In this document: in pieces, positions 44,726-51,583 of the stretch
How the letters are laid out: each line of letters begins with the position of its first letter
Numbering within the stretch: the first letter of the stretch is position 1
DNA from: a virus
Length of the DNA stretch: 61,697 bases
Strand: one strand, 5' to 3'
Virus record (IMG/VR): IMGVR_UViG_3300009285_009643
Location: 1-61,697 of that record
Notes under the pieces: generated by a model
Told to the model about the DNA's origin: nothing
The model's input: only the letters and a program-made list of their open reading frames with translations
The model's database searches: none
Made by a program: the position numbers and the translations under genes

Positions 44726-44848
44726 CTAAAGTATTTTCCTCAAAACGTTACCAAATATCCAAGCCTTCCTTCTCTTCTCGTCCAGCGTGAAATCAAGGTT
44801 CCGCTGACGGTAAAGCAACGCGTCCAAAATAGTCCACATCCATCGCAT
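44726..44848 (-). CDS. Small overlapping protein, 40 residues
   Basis: It overlaps the 3' end of the kinase gene in another frame. The ATG is at 44848 with GAGGAAA close upstream. Basic, Trp/Leu/Arg-rich (MRWMWTILDALLYRQRNLDF, then KRRKAWIFGNVLRKIL), it resembles an amphipathic membrane-active or nucleic-acid-binding peptide. Its own stop lies 12 bases before the next ATG. Supported only by length, start signal and operon position. Confidence 0.35.
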   Translation of the reverse strand: MRWMWTILDALLYRQRNLDFTLDEKRRKAWIFGNVLRKIL

Positions 44849-45368
44849 TTTCCTCATACCTCACCAACCTCCTCAGTGTGCGTTGAAGATCTTCCAGCGT
44901 TCCACTGTTATCCACGACGTGGTCACCGAAGACCTTGGTTACTCCAGCCTCAGACTTGTGGCCGGAGAATTCATTTTCATCTGACCGGCTGACCAAATGA
45001 ACCACAATCCCGCCGTCCGCCCGGATCATCTCAGCCTCAGAATCAAACCGGCAGTCATCGATTAAGACCATGTCCTTGGTCAGGTTGAACCTCTTCAGGT
45101 TGATGGCCATCCGCTTCTCCCACAGTCCTGGGAAGTGGGTCCGGATACACTCGGTCCCGAGAATCTGAAGGGCCTCCCGCGGCGGAAATCCCCAGTTGGG
45201 ATCGATGGCGTTCTTTCCTTCCATGGTGTACAGTTGCTTATCCTCGAACATAAAGAGGATCTTGGCTGCTAACTTCAGCGGTGTGGCGAAGCTGAGGACG
45301 AATTCTCCCAGCATCTTGGCCGCCGTGGTTTTGCCTGACCCCATTGGGCCTGTGAAAGCTATTAACAT
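44793..45368 (-). CDS. Deoxynucleoside monophosphate kinase-like protein, 191 residues
   Basis: Start at ATG 45368 behind AAGGAGAAGAAA. The P-loop GPMGSGKTT (7-15) is followed by features like those of T4 gp1 and similar kinases: a FATPLKLAAKILF helix, RHR-like basic residues, and an IDDCRFDSEAEMI Walker B. These enzymes phosphorylate dNMPs (including hydroxymethylated or plain bases) to dNDPs. Together with ThyX it feeds dNTP production. Specificity cannot be told from the sequence. Confidence 0.75.
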   Translation of the reverse strand: MLIAFTGPMGSGKTTAAKMLGEFVLSFATPLKLAAKILFMFEDKQLYTMEGKNAIDPNWGFPPREALQILGTECIRTHFPGLWEKRMAINLKRFNLTKDMVLIDDCRFDSEAEMIRADGGIVVHLVSRSDENEFSGHKSEAGVTKVFGDHVVDNSGTLEDLQRTLRRLVRYEENAMDVDYFGRVALPSAEP

Positions 45369-45382
45369 TTTCTTCTCCTTGT

Positions 45383-45838
45383 CTACCAAGTTTTTCTGTT
45401 CAATCTGGTTGAGTTTCGTCCATCAGCATCTTCAAATGTGCTGGGATCCATTGTCCCTTCCGCAAGACGCTTGACAAAAGACTTCCCATCCCTAAGTCCT
45501 CTCGCATACCCAAACTCTTCACCAATGTTCTGTGCATCGTTGACTGTACATCGCACTGACATGGCAACGTGCAAAGCCCAGTGAGGAACTTCCCACTTCA
45601 CAGACTCCGCCGGGCTGTATCCCGGATGGTACTGAAAAGCCAACTTTCCTGTTGAGCCAACCAATATGTTATAAGCTGATCTTCCAGAGCATTTGCTACT
45701 GGTAGAAGGCTGGCCACAGGTGATAAACAAAAAGTATACTATCTCTTCAACCTCCCCTTCCGGAGGAGCCATTTGGCATGGAATCATCTCATCTAAGTCT
45801 CTTAATCCACTTCTCTTTTCAGCTATTTCTTTCAACAT
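45383..45838 (-). CDS. Hypothetical protein, 151 residues
   Basis: Start at ATG 45838 behind GGGGGAATTGAA. Mixed alpha/beta with a Cys-rich stretch (FLFITCGQPSTSSKCSGR), PGYSPAESVKWEVPHWALHV, and a basic C-terminus. The SAYNILVGSTGKLAF segment looks like a strand-turn-strand. Early replication-operon position. No family recognised. Confidence 0.55.
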   Translation of the reverse strand: MLKEIAEKRSGLRDLDEMIPCQMAPPEGEVEEIVYFLFITCGQPSTSSKCSGRSAYNILVGSTGKLAFQYHPGYSPAESVKWEVPHWALHVAMSVRCTVNDAQNIGEEFGYARGLRDGKSFVKRLAEGTMDPSTFEDADGRNSTRLNRKTW

Positions 45839-45839
45839 T

Positions 45840-46106
45840 TCAATTCCCCCATATAATGGCGCCAATAACGAACGTTACCAGCCCACAGAACCAACCGGCG
45901 AGAAGGCCGAGAAGGAATACTTTGGTTTGATCTTCTGATTCAGAAACCGACTCGGATGTTCCAAACATTTTGCCATGGCGGTGTAGTGGAATTGATGGAA
46001 CAATCTTGTCGCCACATTCCGAGCAAGTCAATATTGCCTCTCCATCCCGCCCAGCTGCGTAGTACGTTTTAGATCCTCCGCACCTTTTACACTTCGTCAT
46101 CGACAT
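45840..46106 (-). CDS. Zinc-ribbon membrane protein, 88 residues
   Basis: ATG 46106 behind GGGGAGAATTT. An N-terminal zinc ribbon (CKRCGGSK and CSECGDKI) is followed by a polar linker and one membrane helix (VFLLGLLAGWFCGLVTFVIG) near the C-terminus. Expected at the inner membrane with the ribbon in the cytoplasm. Its design mirrors the protein at 41445-41783, with reversed order. Function unknown. Confidence 0.55.
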   Translation of the reverse strand: MSMTKCKRCGGSKTYYAAGRDGEAILTCSECGDKIVPSIPLHRHGKMFGTSESVSESEDQTKVFLLGLLAGWFCGLVTFVIGAIIWGN

Positions 46107-46369
46107 AAATTCTCCCCTATAAAAGCTCCTTTGTTTCTTCGAAAAGTAGTGACCACCACCTTGTCAACCACCACCGCTACCATTCCCCACCGAGCGTAAT
46201 ATTTTGCTTCTTTGTAGCCGTTATTCAACATTTTGATGGCAGGAAACTTAGGCTTGACAAGGTCCCCACCTTTAACAATAGCCAGAATTTCATTTACCAG
46301 CGTTGGCTGGTCCAGTTCTTTCCCCGTGCGTTGTTGATATTGTTCCTGAGCATGAATTGACACCCACAT
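46097..46369 (-). CDS. Hypothetical protein, 90 residues
   Basis: ATG behind AGGAGTA. It begins MWVSIHAQEQYQQRTGKELD, then has an alpha/beta part with GWVAVVVDKVVVTTF-like strands. The S-x-H-A-x-x-x-x-x-x-R start is reminiscent of RelE/HigB-like mRNA interferase or DUF4258-type nuclease folds (H-A at the N-terminus and R-x-x-x-x at the end). This is a weak resemblance. No clear antitoxin gene is adjacent. Confidence 0.5.
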   Translation of the reverse strand: MWVSIHAQEQYQQRTGKELDQPTLVNEILAIVKGGDLVKPKFPAIKMLNNGYKEAKYYARWGMVAVVVDKVVVTTFRRNKGAFIGENLCR

Positions 46370-46390
46370 TACTCCTCCTATTGGTTGAGG

Positions 46391-46540
46391 TTATTTATTA
46401 ATATTGTGAAAGAATTCAATCACATCCATGAACATCAATATTCCTGCTGCGATGGCTATGAAATTGCTAACTGCGTCAGATGTTGAGAAGCCGTTTGACT
46501 CAGCCAGTATTATGAAACCCAATAAGATTGCTGCTCTCAT
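46391..46540 (-). CDS. Small membrane protein, 49 residues
   Basis: ATG 46540 behind AAAGGAGAAAGAGAC. Two hydrophobic stretches (MRAAILLGFIILA and FIAIAAGILMFMDVI) are separated by a polar loop, so it may cross the membrane twice or once. Its reading frame is clean, with start and stop in small gaps to both neighbours. No family recognised. Confidence 0.5.
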   Translation of the reverse strand: MRAAILLGFIILAESNGFSTSDAVSNFIAIAAGILMFMDVIEFFHNINK

Positions 46541-46555
46541 GTCTCTTTCTCCTTT

Positions 46556-46879
46556 TCACTCCAATCCGATGTTGTCCAACCATTCTTCCTGCCATCTGGC
46601 ATTTTCGTCGAACCAACCATTCTCAGCATGCATCAGGCCCTGCTTGGCTCGTTCCATTTGCCTGAGTAAGTGTTTGATCTGATGCTCTTTCCTTCTCCTG
46701 TAACTCTCCCGGGCTTGATCTATTGTCTCGTATGCCCAGTATGAGTTATTGAGGATGAACTTGGGCTTCATATAGCCATTCGAAATCCAGACACCGCATC
46801 TGGTTTCTTTGATGACGCTATACTCATCCATGGTCAGCTTCTCGTAGCCGTCGTACCGGTAGAATTTTCTCACATCCAT
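46556..46879 (-). CDS. Hypothetical protein, 107 residues
   Basis: ATG behind AGGAGTGAG. Beta-strand-rich first half (KFYRYDGYEKLTMDEYSVIK), then a basic amphipathic helix (YRRRKEHQIKHLLRQMERAK) and a short Trp/Glu tail. It ends LDNIGLE. Small early phage protein. No family recognised. Confidence 0.6.
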   Translation of the reverse strand: MDVRKFYRYDGYEKLTMDEYSVIKETRCGVWISNGYMKPKFILNNSYWAYETIDQARESYRRRKEHQIKHLLRQMERAKQGLMHAENGWFDENARWQEEWLDNIGLE

Positions 46880-46880
46880 C

Positions 46881-47105
46881 TCACTCCTCCTTCAGTTTTA
46901 TAGACACAAGATCAAACCCTCTCACGTTATGGTGATCTTCCTCTTTGGCTTCAAGAAAGAATTTCCTTATCTCTTCCTCGTCTTTGGCCTCTATGTCCCA
47001 TGTCCTCACTTCCACATCTACCACACTGTCAAGCGGGTGAACAAATTTAAATGGATTAAAGTATTTTGGAATAACCCTCTCAAGCCTTGCTGTGAACATC
47101 GGCAT
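46881..47105 (-). CDS. Hypothetical protein, 74 residues
   Basis: ATG behind GGAGGAGTAAAGA. MPMFTARLERVIPKYFNPFK starts a basic N-terminal part; VDVEVRTWDIEAKDEEEIRK is a strand-helix unit that continues to FLEAKEEDHHNVRGFDLVSI. It ends in a short acidic tail. It resembles ferredoxin-like alpha/beta phage proteins without known role. Confidence 0.55.
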   Translation of the reverse strand: MPMFTARLERVIPKYFNPFKFVHPLDSVVDVEVRTWDIEAKDEEEIRKFFLEAKEEDHHNVRGFDLVSIKLKEE

Positions 47106-47108
47106 TCT

Positions 47109-47756
47109 TTACTCCTCCATCAAACCGCGAATCTCACTCTTGTCTTCAATCAGCCGGACAGAAGACACCCCCGCCCCGTTCATCGAAACGTAATAGGCCA
47201 CATCCCCGCACTCAGCCAGTTCAGGTGAGTGGGTGGTCAGCAGGATCTGGAAGCCGAGCTTCTGACACAACCCAAGCAGGACCTCGCCGGCCAAGGCTTG
47301 GCGGCCGACCCTCAGGGCCGCCGTCGGCTCATCCAGGGCCAGGAACTTCTCTCGTTTCCCCTCCATAATAATAAAGGCCGCCCGGAGAGCAATGGCAATG
47401 ATGTTGGCTACGCCAAGGCCAGAGTTCCCTAAAGGATCCACGTCATGGCCATTCTTTACCAGCACCAGATCGGCCTCGGTCGAGTTCCTCCTTTTGACAA
47501 AGCGGACATCAAAACGGTACTCGGTGCCGTGGACAATGTGAAGGGCTGAAGTAACGACCGTCGAGATCACCCCGGAGACCTTCTGCTGGGCGGTATTGGC
47601 TGCTGTGGTGAAGAAGTCTAGTGCCTCTTCCCGGGTCCGCCTGACGATCTCAGTCACCTCCAGCCGGAATTCAGCCGTGGCCAGGTCCCGCTTAACCGAG
47701 GCCAGCCGTGTTCGTGCCTCACTGAGCAGCGGCTCGTAATTTATCGAGGAACTCAT
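47109..47756 (-). CDS. SbcC/Rad50-like ATPase, C-terminal half (signature and Walker B)
   Basis: This 215-residue protein carries the C-terminal ATPase lobe of an SMC/Rad50 protein. A short coiled coil comes first (1-60), then the signature region DPLGNSGLGVANIIAIALRA (108-127), Walker B FLALDEPTAAL (138-148) and the H-loop LLTTHSPE (172-179). It lacks Walker A, which is found in the separate gene 49537-50829. The two polypeptides should meet as a heterodimeric head, working with the SbcD nuclease encoded between them. The leftward position is the distal end of this gene set. Confidence 0.8.
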   Translation of the reverse strand: MSSSINYEPLLSEARTRLASVKRDLATAEFRLEVTEIVRRTREEALDFFTTAANTAQQKVSGVISTVVTSALHIVHGTEYRFDVRFVKRRNSTEADLVLVKNGHDVDPLGNSGLGVANIIAIALRAAFIIMEGKREKFLALDEPTAALRVGRQALAGEVLLGLCQKLGFQILLTTHSPELAECGDVAYYVSMNGAGVSSVRLIEDKSEIRGLMEE

Positions 47757-47973
47757 TTTCGATCTCCGTAATAAGGGTTTGTTTCTTGGCCTCTTTCTCC
47801 GCTACCTCAGCCTCGACTTCGGCGATCTCCTTATCAAGGTCCTCGACGGTGTCGTGCTCGTAGTCATCCTTGAGCCGCTTCATCAACATCTCGAGTCGGC
47901 CCTGCTCTTTGGATTGGTTCTCTTTTCCCTTTCTAATTAACTCTTTCCACTCAGCTATTCGCTTGTCTGACAT
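47719..47973 (-). CDS. Coiled-coil protein, 84 residues (possible SbcC arm)
   Basis: Overlaps the SbcC C-half start and the SbcD end. It is almost entirely one charged coiled coil (WKELIRKGKENQSKEQGRLE, VEDLDKEIAEVEAEVAEKEA). The position between the SbcD gene and the SbcC C-half suggests it is a detached part of the Rad50 coiled-coil arm. It could also be a small structural adaptor. Confidence 0.6.
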   Translation of the reverse strand: MSDKRIAEWKELIRKGKENQSKEQGRLEMLMKRLKDDYEHDTVEDLDKEIAEVEAEVAEKEAKKQTLITEIENEFLDKLRAAAQ

Positions 47974-48874
47974 AATCCATCACCTCCATAATGGTAGTTT
48001 TTAACAACTCTTTCTCCGGCGGAATTTCCACCAGCATCTTGGTTACAATTTGATCAAAGGTCGGTTTGTTCTTGCCAGATTCTTCCAAGCTGAATATCAG
48101 CTTGTCCATCAATGCCGGGTCGAAAGCCGTTCCTGATATACGGGAAGCCTCGGCCATCGCGGTCAGATCGAAGACCTCATCCTCAATCGGTATCGGGATC
48201 TCAGTGACACCGGCATCCGAGATCATCCAGCAGGACGGCTTGAAGTTCTTCTTGTCGACACTCTGTCGCAGCATCGGCCCGGTGTTGATCAAGGTACAGC
48301 CGTTGTGATCGACCACGAATTTCTCATGGAAGTCACCAGTGACGATATAATCAAAGCCCGGGTGGGCCTCTATCATCTGGACCGCTGATTGCGCGGCCAG
48401 CCATGGTGGTGGCGGGCCGTTCGTGACCGTCTCATGAGCGACCAGAATCTGAGGTCCAAGGAAACCATTCTTCTTGGGCTCTGGGTATGGATCTCCCCAC
48501 GACCGGCCGTAGAGCGTGGCGCCGTTGATCACCTGGCCGCCGGTCAGAATCTCCATCACACCGGCGGTGACCAGGGTACCGAACTGGGTCTTGGACACCT
48601 CATTGTTGTGGTAGAGTTGATCATGCTGACCCATGACAGCATAGCAGGACGCAAAGCTCGACTGGATGGTCTGCATGATCGCATTGAGAAACCAGACCGC
48701 CCCAGTTGCCTTGTCAGTCAGGTCCCCGGCAAACACAGCAGCGCCGCCTTTCTGCGCTGCTGTATCAAGGATGAACTTGAACTTGCGGAGGCCTGTTATC
48801 GGGTAATCGTCTGTCCGGAACATCGGCTTCTTGGCGGTCAGGTGGTTGTCTGCGCTGAAAATGATTGGTTTCAT
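47951..48874 (-). CDS. sbcD: SbcD/Mre11-like nuclease, 307 residues
   Basis: A metallophosphoesterase that, with SbcC, trims DNA ends and opens hairpins. Motifs: SADNHL (D9, H11), FAGDLTD (D51), MGQHDQ (Q83-H84-D85; Gln where N-H-D is usual), LVAHET, and VTGDFHE (H near 187). The C-terminal part ends in a helical region that would touch SbcC coiled coils. It is encoded between the two halves of SbcC. Phage versions (T4 gp47 type) act in recombination-dependent replication and repair. Confidence 0.82.
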   Translation of the reverse strand: MKPIIFSADNHLTAKKPMFRTDDYPITGLRKFKFILDTAAQKGGAAVFAGDLTDKATGAVWFLNAIMQTIQSSFASCYAVMGQHDQLYHNNEVSKTQFGTLVTAGVMEILTGGQVINGATLYGRSWGDPYPEPKKNGFLGPQILVAHETVTNGPPPPWLAAQSAVQMIEAHPGFDYIVTGDFHEKFVVDHNGCTLINTGPMLRQSVDKKNFKPSCWMISDAGVTEIPIPIEDEVFDLTAMAEASRISGTAFDPALMDKLIFSLEESGKNKPTFDQIVTKMLVEIPPEKELLKTTIMEVMDYVRQANS

Positions 48875-49062
48875 TTATGCTCCCTGCGAGAACCTGCCAT
48901 TTGATACACCTCGCCAAGCAACTGCTGGACCTTATCAAGACGCTTCTTCATCTTCTTCGACGTGGCCGGATGAGTGCACAGGCTGTCTTCTATGAGACAC
49001 CTGATTACGTGTGTCCTGTCCAGTACCTCGTGATGATGGAACTTATCTAAATTTTCTTTCAT
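48871..49062 (-). CDS. Hypothetical helical protein, 63 residues
   Basis: Overlaps the SbcD start and is coupled to the gene before it. MKENLDKFHHHEVLDRTHVI and IEDSLCTHPATSKKMKKRLD show two helices around a short H-P-A-T linker. Related small phage proteins with D-R-x-H-x-x-x-x-x-L-x-x-H-P motifs are recalled from other phages, role unknown. Close to SbcCD, it could be an accessory protein. Confidence 0.5.
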   Translation of the reverse strand: MKENLDKFHHHEVLDRTHVIRCLIEDSLCTHPATSKKMKKRLDKVQQLLGEVYQMAGSRREHK

Positions 49063-49274
49063 GGTTGGTCTTTTACCTCTACTTCAAAAGTGTGCCCGCA
49101 CTTTGGGCATTCTGTTATATCAGAAGTCTTTATTGATACTCCCCCAAAGAACAACATCACACAGAAAAGTACCCAACCCCACCCAGGTAACTCCCGGCTT
49201 ATCATCCAGATAACCAAGCCAATACACGCGGCAAAGGAAATGAAAAGTACCGACGAAACTATTGTTATATTCAC
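49059..49274 (-). CDS. Membrane protein with zinc-binding Cys pair, 71 residues
   Basis: GTG start 49274 behind GAGGAGGGGAGAG is preferred over a TTG 15 bases earlier that lies inside the site itself. Two membrane helices (SSVLFISFAACIGLVIWMIS and WVLFCVMLFFGGV) are followed by the ribbon CPKCGHTFEV. It belongs to the set of small membrane/zinc proteins scattered through this module. Function unknown. Confidence 0.5.
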   Translation of the reverse strand: MNITIVSSVLFISFAACIGLVIWMISRELPGWGWVLFCVMLFFGGVSIKTSDITECPKCGHTFEVEVKDQP

Positions 49275-49289
49275 CTCTCCCCTCCTCAA

Positions 49290-49535
49290 TTATTTGATCG
49301 TTACCTTCGTCGGCGTCTTCAGAATATCCTGAACCAGCTCTTCTTTGAGACTGAGTTTACCGGTCGTACAGGACGGACACAGATCAAAAGACACAGTCCC
49401 GTCCACTGTCCTTCCCTCGGTCCAGCCAACCTCCTTATTATTGTCCCGTGGGACTTTCCTGAGGCAGGAGTCACACATCAGATAATATTCATCCACGATT
49501 ATGGTTCTTTTGATCTGTTGGGTCACGATGCTCAT
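49290..49535 (-). CDS. Zinc-binding hypothetical protein, 81 residues
   Basis: Start at ATG 49535, overlapping the SbcC N-half stop and behind GAGGGGTTTGAG. Two Cys pairs (CDSCLRKV and CPSCTTGK) about 35 residues apart form a likely zinc ribbon in a beta-rich protein (RTIIVDEYYLM at the start, KTPTKVTIK at the end). It may be linked to recombination because of its position. Unknown family. Confidence 0.55.
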   Translation of the reverse strand: MSIVTQQIKRTIIVDEYYLMCDSCLRKVPRDNNKEVGWTEGRTVDGTVSFDLCPSCTTGKLSLKEELVQDILKTPTKVTIK

Positions 49536-49536
49536 C

Positions 49537-50829
49537 TCAAACCCCCTCAATTAGCTGTCCACATTCTTTACACACCAGACCCAAGGCAGTGAGTTCACTG
49601 AACATTGAACTCAACTCCTGCTCCTGAGTCGCCAGTTTGTTCTTCGACTCCTTGGCCTGGACCAACAGGTCCTTCAGGCCGTTCAACCTGACCACGTCCT
49701 TGTCCAGCTCCTCAATCCGGCCAAGGTCGACTTGCTCCAGTACTTTAAATTTCTCGACATCACAAAGATGCAGAGCAGCAGAAACCCTCTTGGCTTCATG
49801 CAATGCCTTGGTGTCGTCATTCAGTTCTTTGTCGAGTTCCTCGAGCTGGTTGACCTTGGCAGTGCCCTCATCCAACCCCCTGTAGATATCCAGATTTATT
49901 GATGAAATATGATCTCGTAGAGCAGTCATATTCATCACTCTCATGCTGAGAGAATCTGTTACCCTATCCAACTCCTCCAACTCTTGGAGATCGACCTGTT
50001 CAAGCACTCCGAACCGATGAAGATCAACGCCGTGAATCTGAACGCTGAGATTACCAGCTCCCCGGACAAACTCATTCCGTTTCTCAACTTGTCTCTCAAG
50101 CTCATCGATTTCCCCTATTCGCTCCAAGATGTGGTCGTACTCCGGGAAGTCGGCCAAGGTTTGAGTTGAGGTCTTGACCTGTTCGGACAGTGATCTCGCC
50201 TTGGTCAAATGGGCGTTGGTATCTGTTATGAATTCCTCGGTAGAGGACAGTTCGTTGAAGACCTTGGTGGCTTCTTCAATCATCCTCTCATGGGTAGCCA
50301 AGTACAGGTTATGGTTTTTTATTTCCTCCTTCAGCTTTGTGGTCTCTTTCTTCGCCTCGCCGATCAATTCATTTGTGTACTTGATCGCCGCGTCAGACTC
50401 TGCGATTCCGGCTGCTTCGTTTATCCTCTTGGCTACCACTCCGGGGCTGGCAGTGAGGAGGAAATACTGGTCGACCTGGGCTTGGATATTGGTCTCATCC
50501 AGGTTCAGGACCTCGGTCACCTCTTCTGGGACATTTGAGCCCAGTGCCTTGTAGGTTTCTCCGTTGACCAAATACTCGTTGATGCCCTTGGCTTTGGCCC
50601 TGGTCACGGTACCCTTGTCAGTGTCGACGGTGACCTCTGCCCGCTTGTCGCCGGTCCAAGGTATCATCTCCTCGCCCCGCGGGGTGTTGGTGACCGGCCA
50701 CTTGAGGGCCCTTCCTAACGAACTCTTGCCCTGGTCGTTGTCCCCAAAGAGTACCGTAAGTCCTGGAGATAGTTCCATAACACTGCCTGGGTGCGCTTCA
50801 TACCGCATTGTCAACTTATTGATTTTCAC
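49537..50829 (-). CDS. SbcC/Rad50-like ATPase, N-terminal half with Walker A and zinc hook
   Basis: The 430-residue protein has the N-terminal ATPase lobe (MKINKLTMRYEAHP, Walker A GDNDQGKSS at 29-37, WPVTNTPRGEEMIPWTG) and then a long coiled coil (KETTKLKEEIKNHNLYLATH to about 415). It ends at the hook motif CKECGQ (C420, C423) as in Rad50, where the two Cys of each subunit bind a shared zinc. The C-terminal ATPase half is encoded separately at 47109-47756. The overall layout is Rad50 cut at the hook. Overlaps the resolvase start upstream. Confidence 0.82.
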   Translation of the reverse strand: MKINKLTMRYEAHPGSVMELSPGLTVLFGDNDQGKSSLGRALKWPVTNTPRGEEMIPWTGDKRAEVTVDTDKGTVTRAKAKGINEYLVNGETYKALGSNVPEEVTEVLNLDETNIQAQVDQYFLLTASPGVVAKRINEAAGIAESDAAIKYTNELIGEAKKETTKLKEEIKNHNLYLATHERMIEEATKVFNELSSTEEFITDTNAHLTKARSLSEQVKTSTQTLADFPEYDHILERIGEIDELERQVEKRNEFVRGAGNLSVQIHGVDLHRFGVLEQVDLQELEELDRVTDSLSMRVMNMTALRDHISSINLDIYRGLDEGTAKVNQLEELDKELNDDTKALHEAKRVSAALHLCDVEKFKVLEQVDLGRIEELDKDVVRLNGLKDLLVQAKESKNKLATQEQELSSMFSELTALGLVCKECGQLIEGV

Positions 50830-51272
50830 CTCTTCCTCCCCATAAACATATCAAGTAGTCTGAACAAATCCTCTTTGCTCCCGCCATCAACCGAGCATAG
50901 CCACTCTGAGATGGCCCATTGCTTACCTTTCAACTCCCCCAGTTTGCTGACATCCACTATCAGAATCTTGTCGAGTTCGTGATAATGAATGAGGACATAA
51001 CCGGGGGTGCCGGCCTGGGCCCAGCGGTACATGCCGGGATACTGGCGGAAGTGCCTGAGGATCATCTTCTTCCCGCCGACGCTCTTGCACTCCAGGTAGA
51101 ATCCGCCTTGGGTCAAGGTTGAACAGTAAAAATCCGCGTTCTGAGCCTTGATAATGTTCCTGGCCGACCTGGTGTCCGGCAGTCGGTTACAGGCCATGTC
51201 GATTCGGGCTTGGTTGGTGAACCATTCTTCGGTATAGTTCTCGAGGTAACGGCCGTCATTTGATTTCGACAT
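50826..51272 (-). CDS. PD-(D/E)XK nuclease, resolvase-like, 148 residues
   Basis: ATG 51272. The catalytic pattern D47 in QNADFYCS and E61-C-K63 in GGFYLECKSV gives the D..ExK core, with a preceding helix carrying a Glu (TEEWF). This resembles archaeal/RecU-type Holliday-junction resolvases and VRR-like enzymes. It should process branched DNA during phage recombination, matching its place beside SbcC and the polymerase. The family assignment is approximate. Confidence 0.65.
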   Translation of the reverse strand: MSKSNDGRYLENYTEEWFTNQARIDMACNRLPDTRSARNIIKAQNADFYCSTLTQGGFYLECKSVGGKKMILRHFRQYPGMYRWAQAGTPGYVLIHYHELDKILIVDVSKLGELKGKQWAISEWLCSVDGGSKEDLFRLLDMFMGRKR

Positions 51273-51573
51273 TGTCCGTCTCCTCGAGGAAAGCGTTGAC
51301 CCAGCGTTTTGCTTCGCAGACCACCTCTCCCTTTGTCACGGTCTGGTCTACCGAAATCAGGCGAAGCAGCACTTGCCAGATCATCTCATTTTTCTGGGAG
51401 AGACCAACACGTTCAGAGTACTGACCAACTATCTTCTCAGGCGCGGTTGGAGTACCTGTGAAATAACATCCCTCGATGTGTTCTGCCTCGTCAGCAGGTT
51501 TTGGTGGATACCCTTCTGGGTGTTTAAAATATGGGTTTCTTCTCGGTGGCGGTTTTGTCTGATCACAGGTCAT
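51256..51573 (-). CDS. Hypothetical protein, 105 residues
   Basis: Start at ATG 51573 behind AGGAGAATTGAA, just downstream of the polymerase stop. Pro-rich N-terminus (KPPPRRNPYFKHPEGYPPKP), then an alpha/beta part and a helical end (AKRWVNAFLEETDNVEIK). It overlaps the resolvase start by 17 bases. Perhaps a polymerase or recombination accessory. No family recognised. Confidence 0.55.
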   Translation of the reverse strand: MTCDQTKPPPRRNPYFKHPEGYPPKPADEAEHIEGCYFTGTPTAPEKIVGQYSERVGLSQKNEMIWQVLLRLISVDQTVTKGEVVCEAKRWVNAFLEETDNVEIK

Positions 51574-51583
51574 TTCAATTCTC

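Noticed and set aside
46097-46369. Reading this gene as half of a toxin-antitoxin pair
   Set aside because: Only a weak RelE/DUF4258 resemblance and no adjacent antitoxin; kept as hypothetical.
48389-48904. Rightward ORF of 171 codons opposite the SbcD gene
   Set aside because: The sense gene has clear Mre11 motifs on the other strand; the antisense product has no start signal and unlikely composition.
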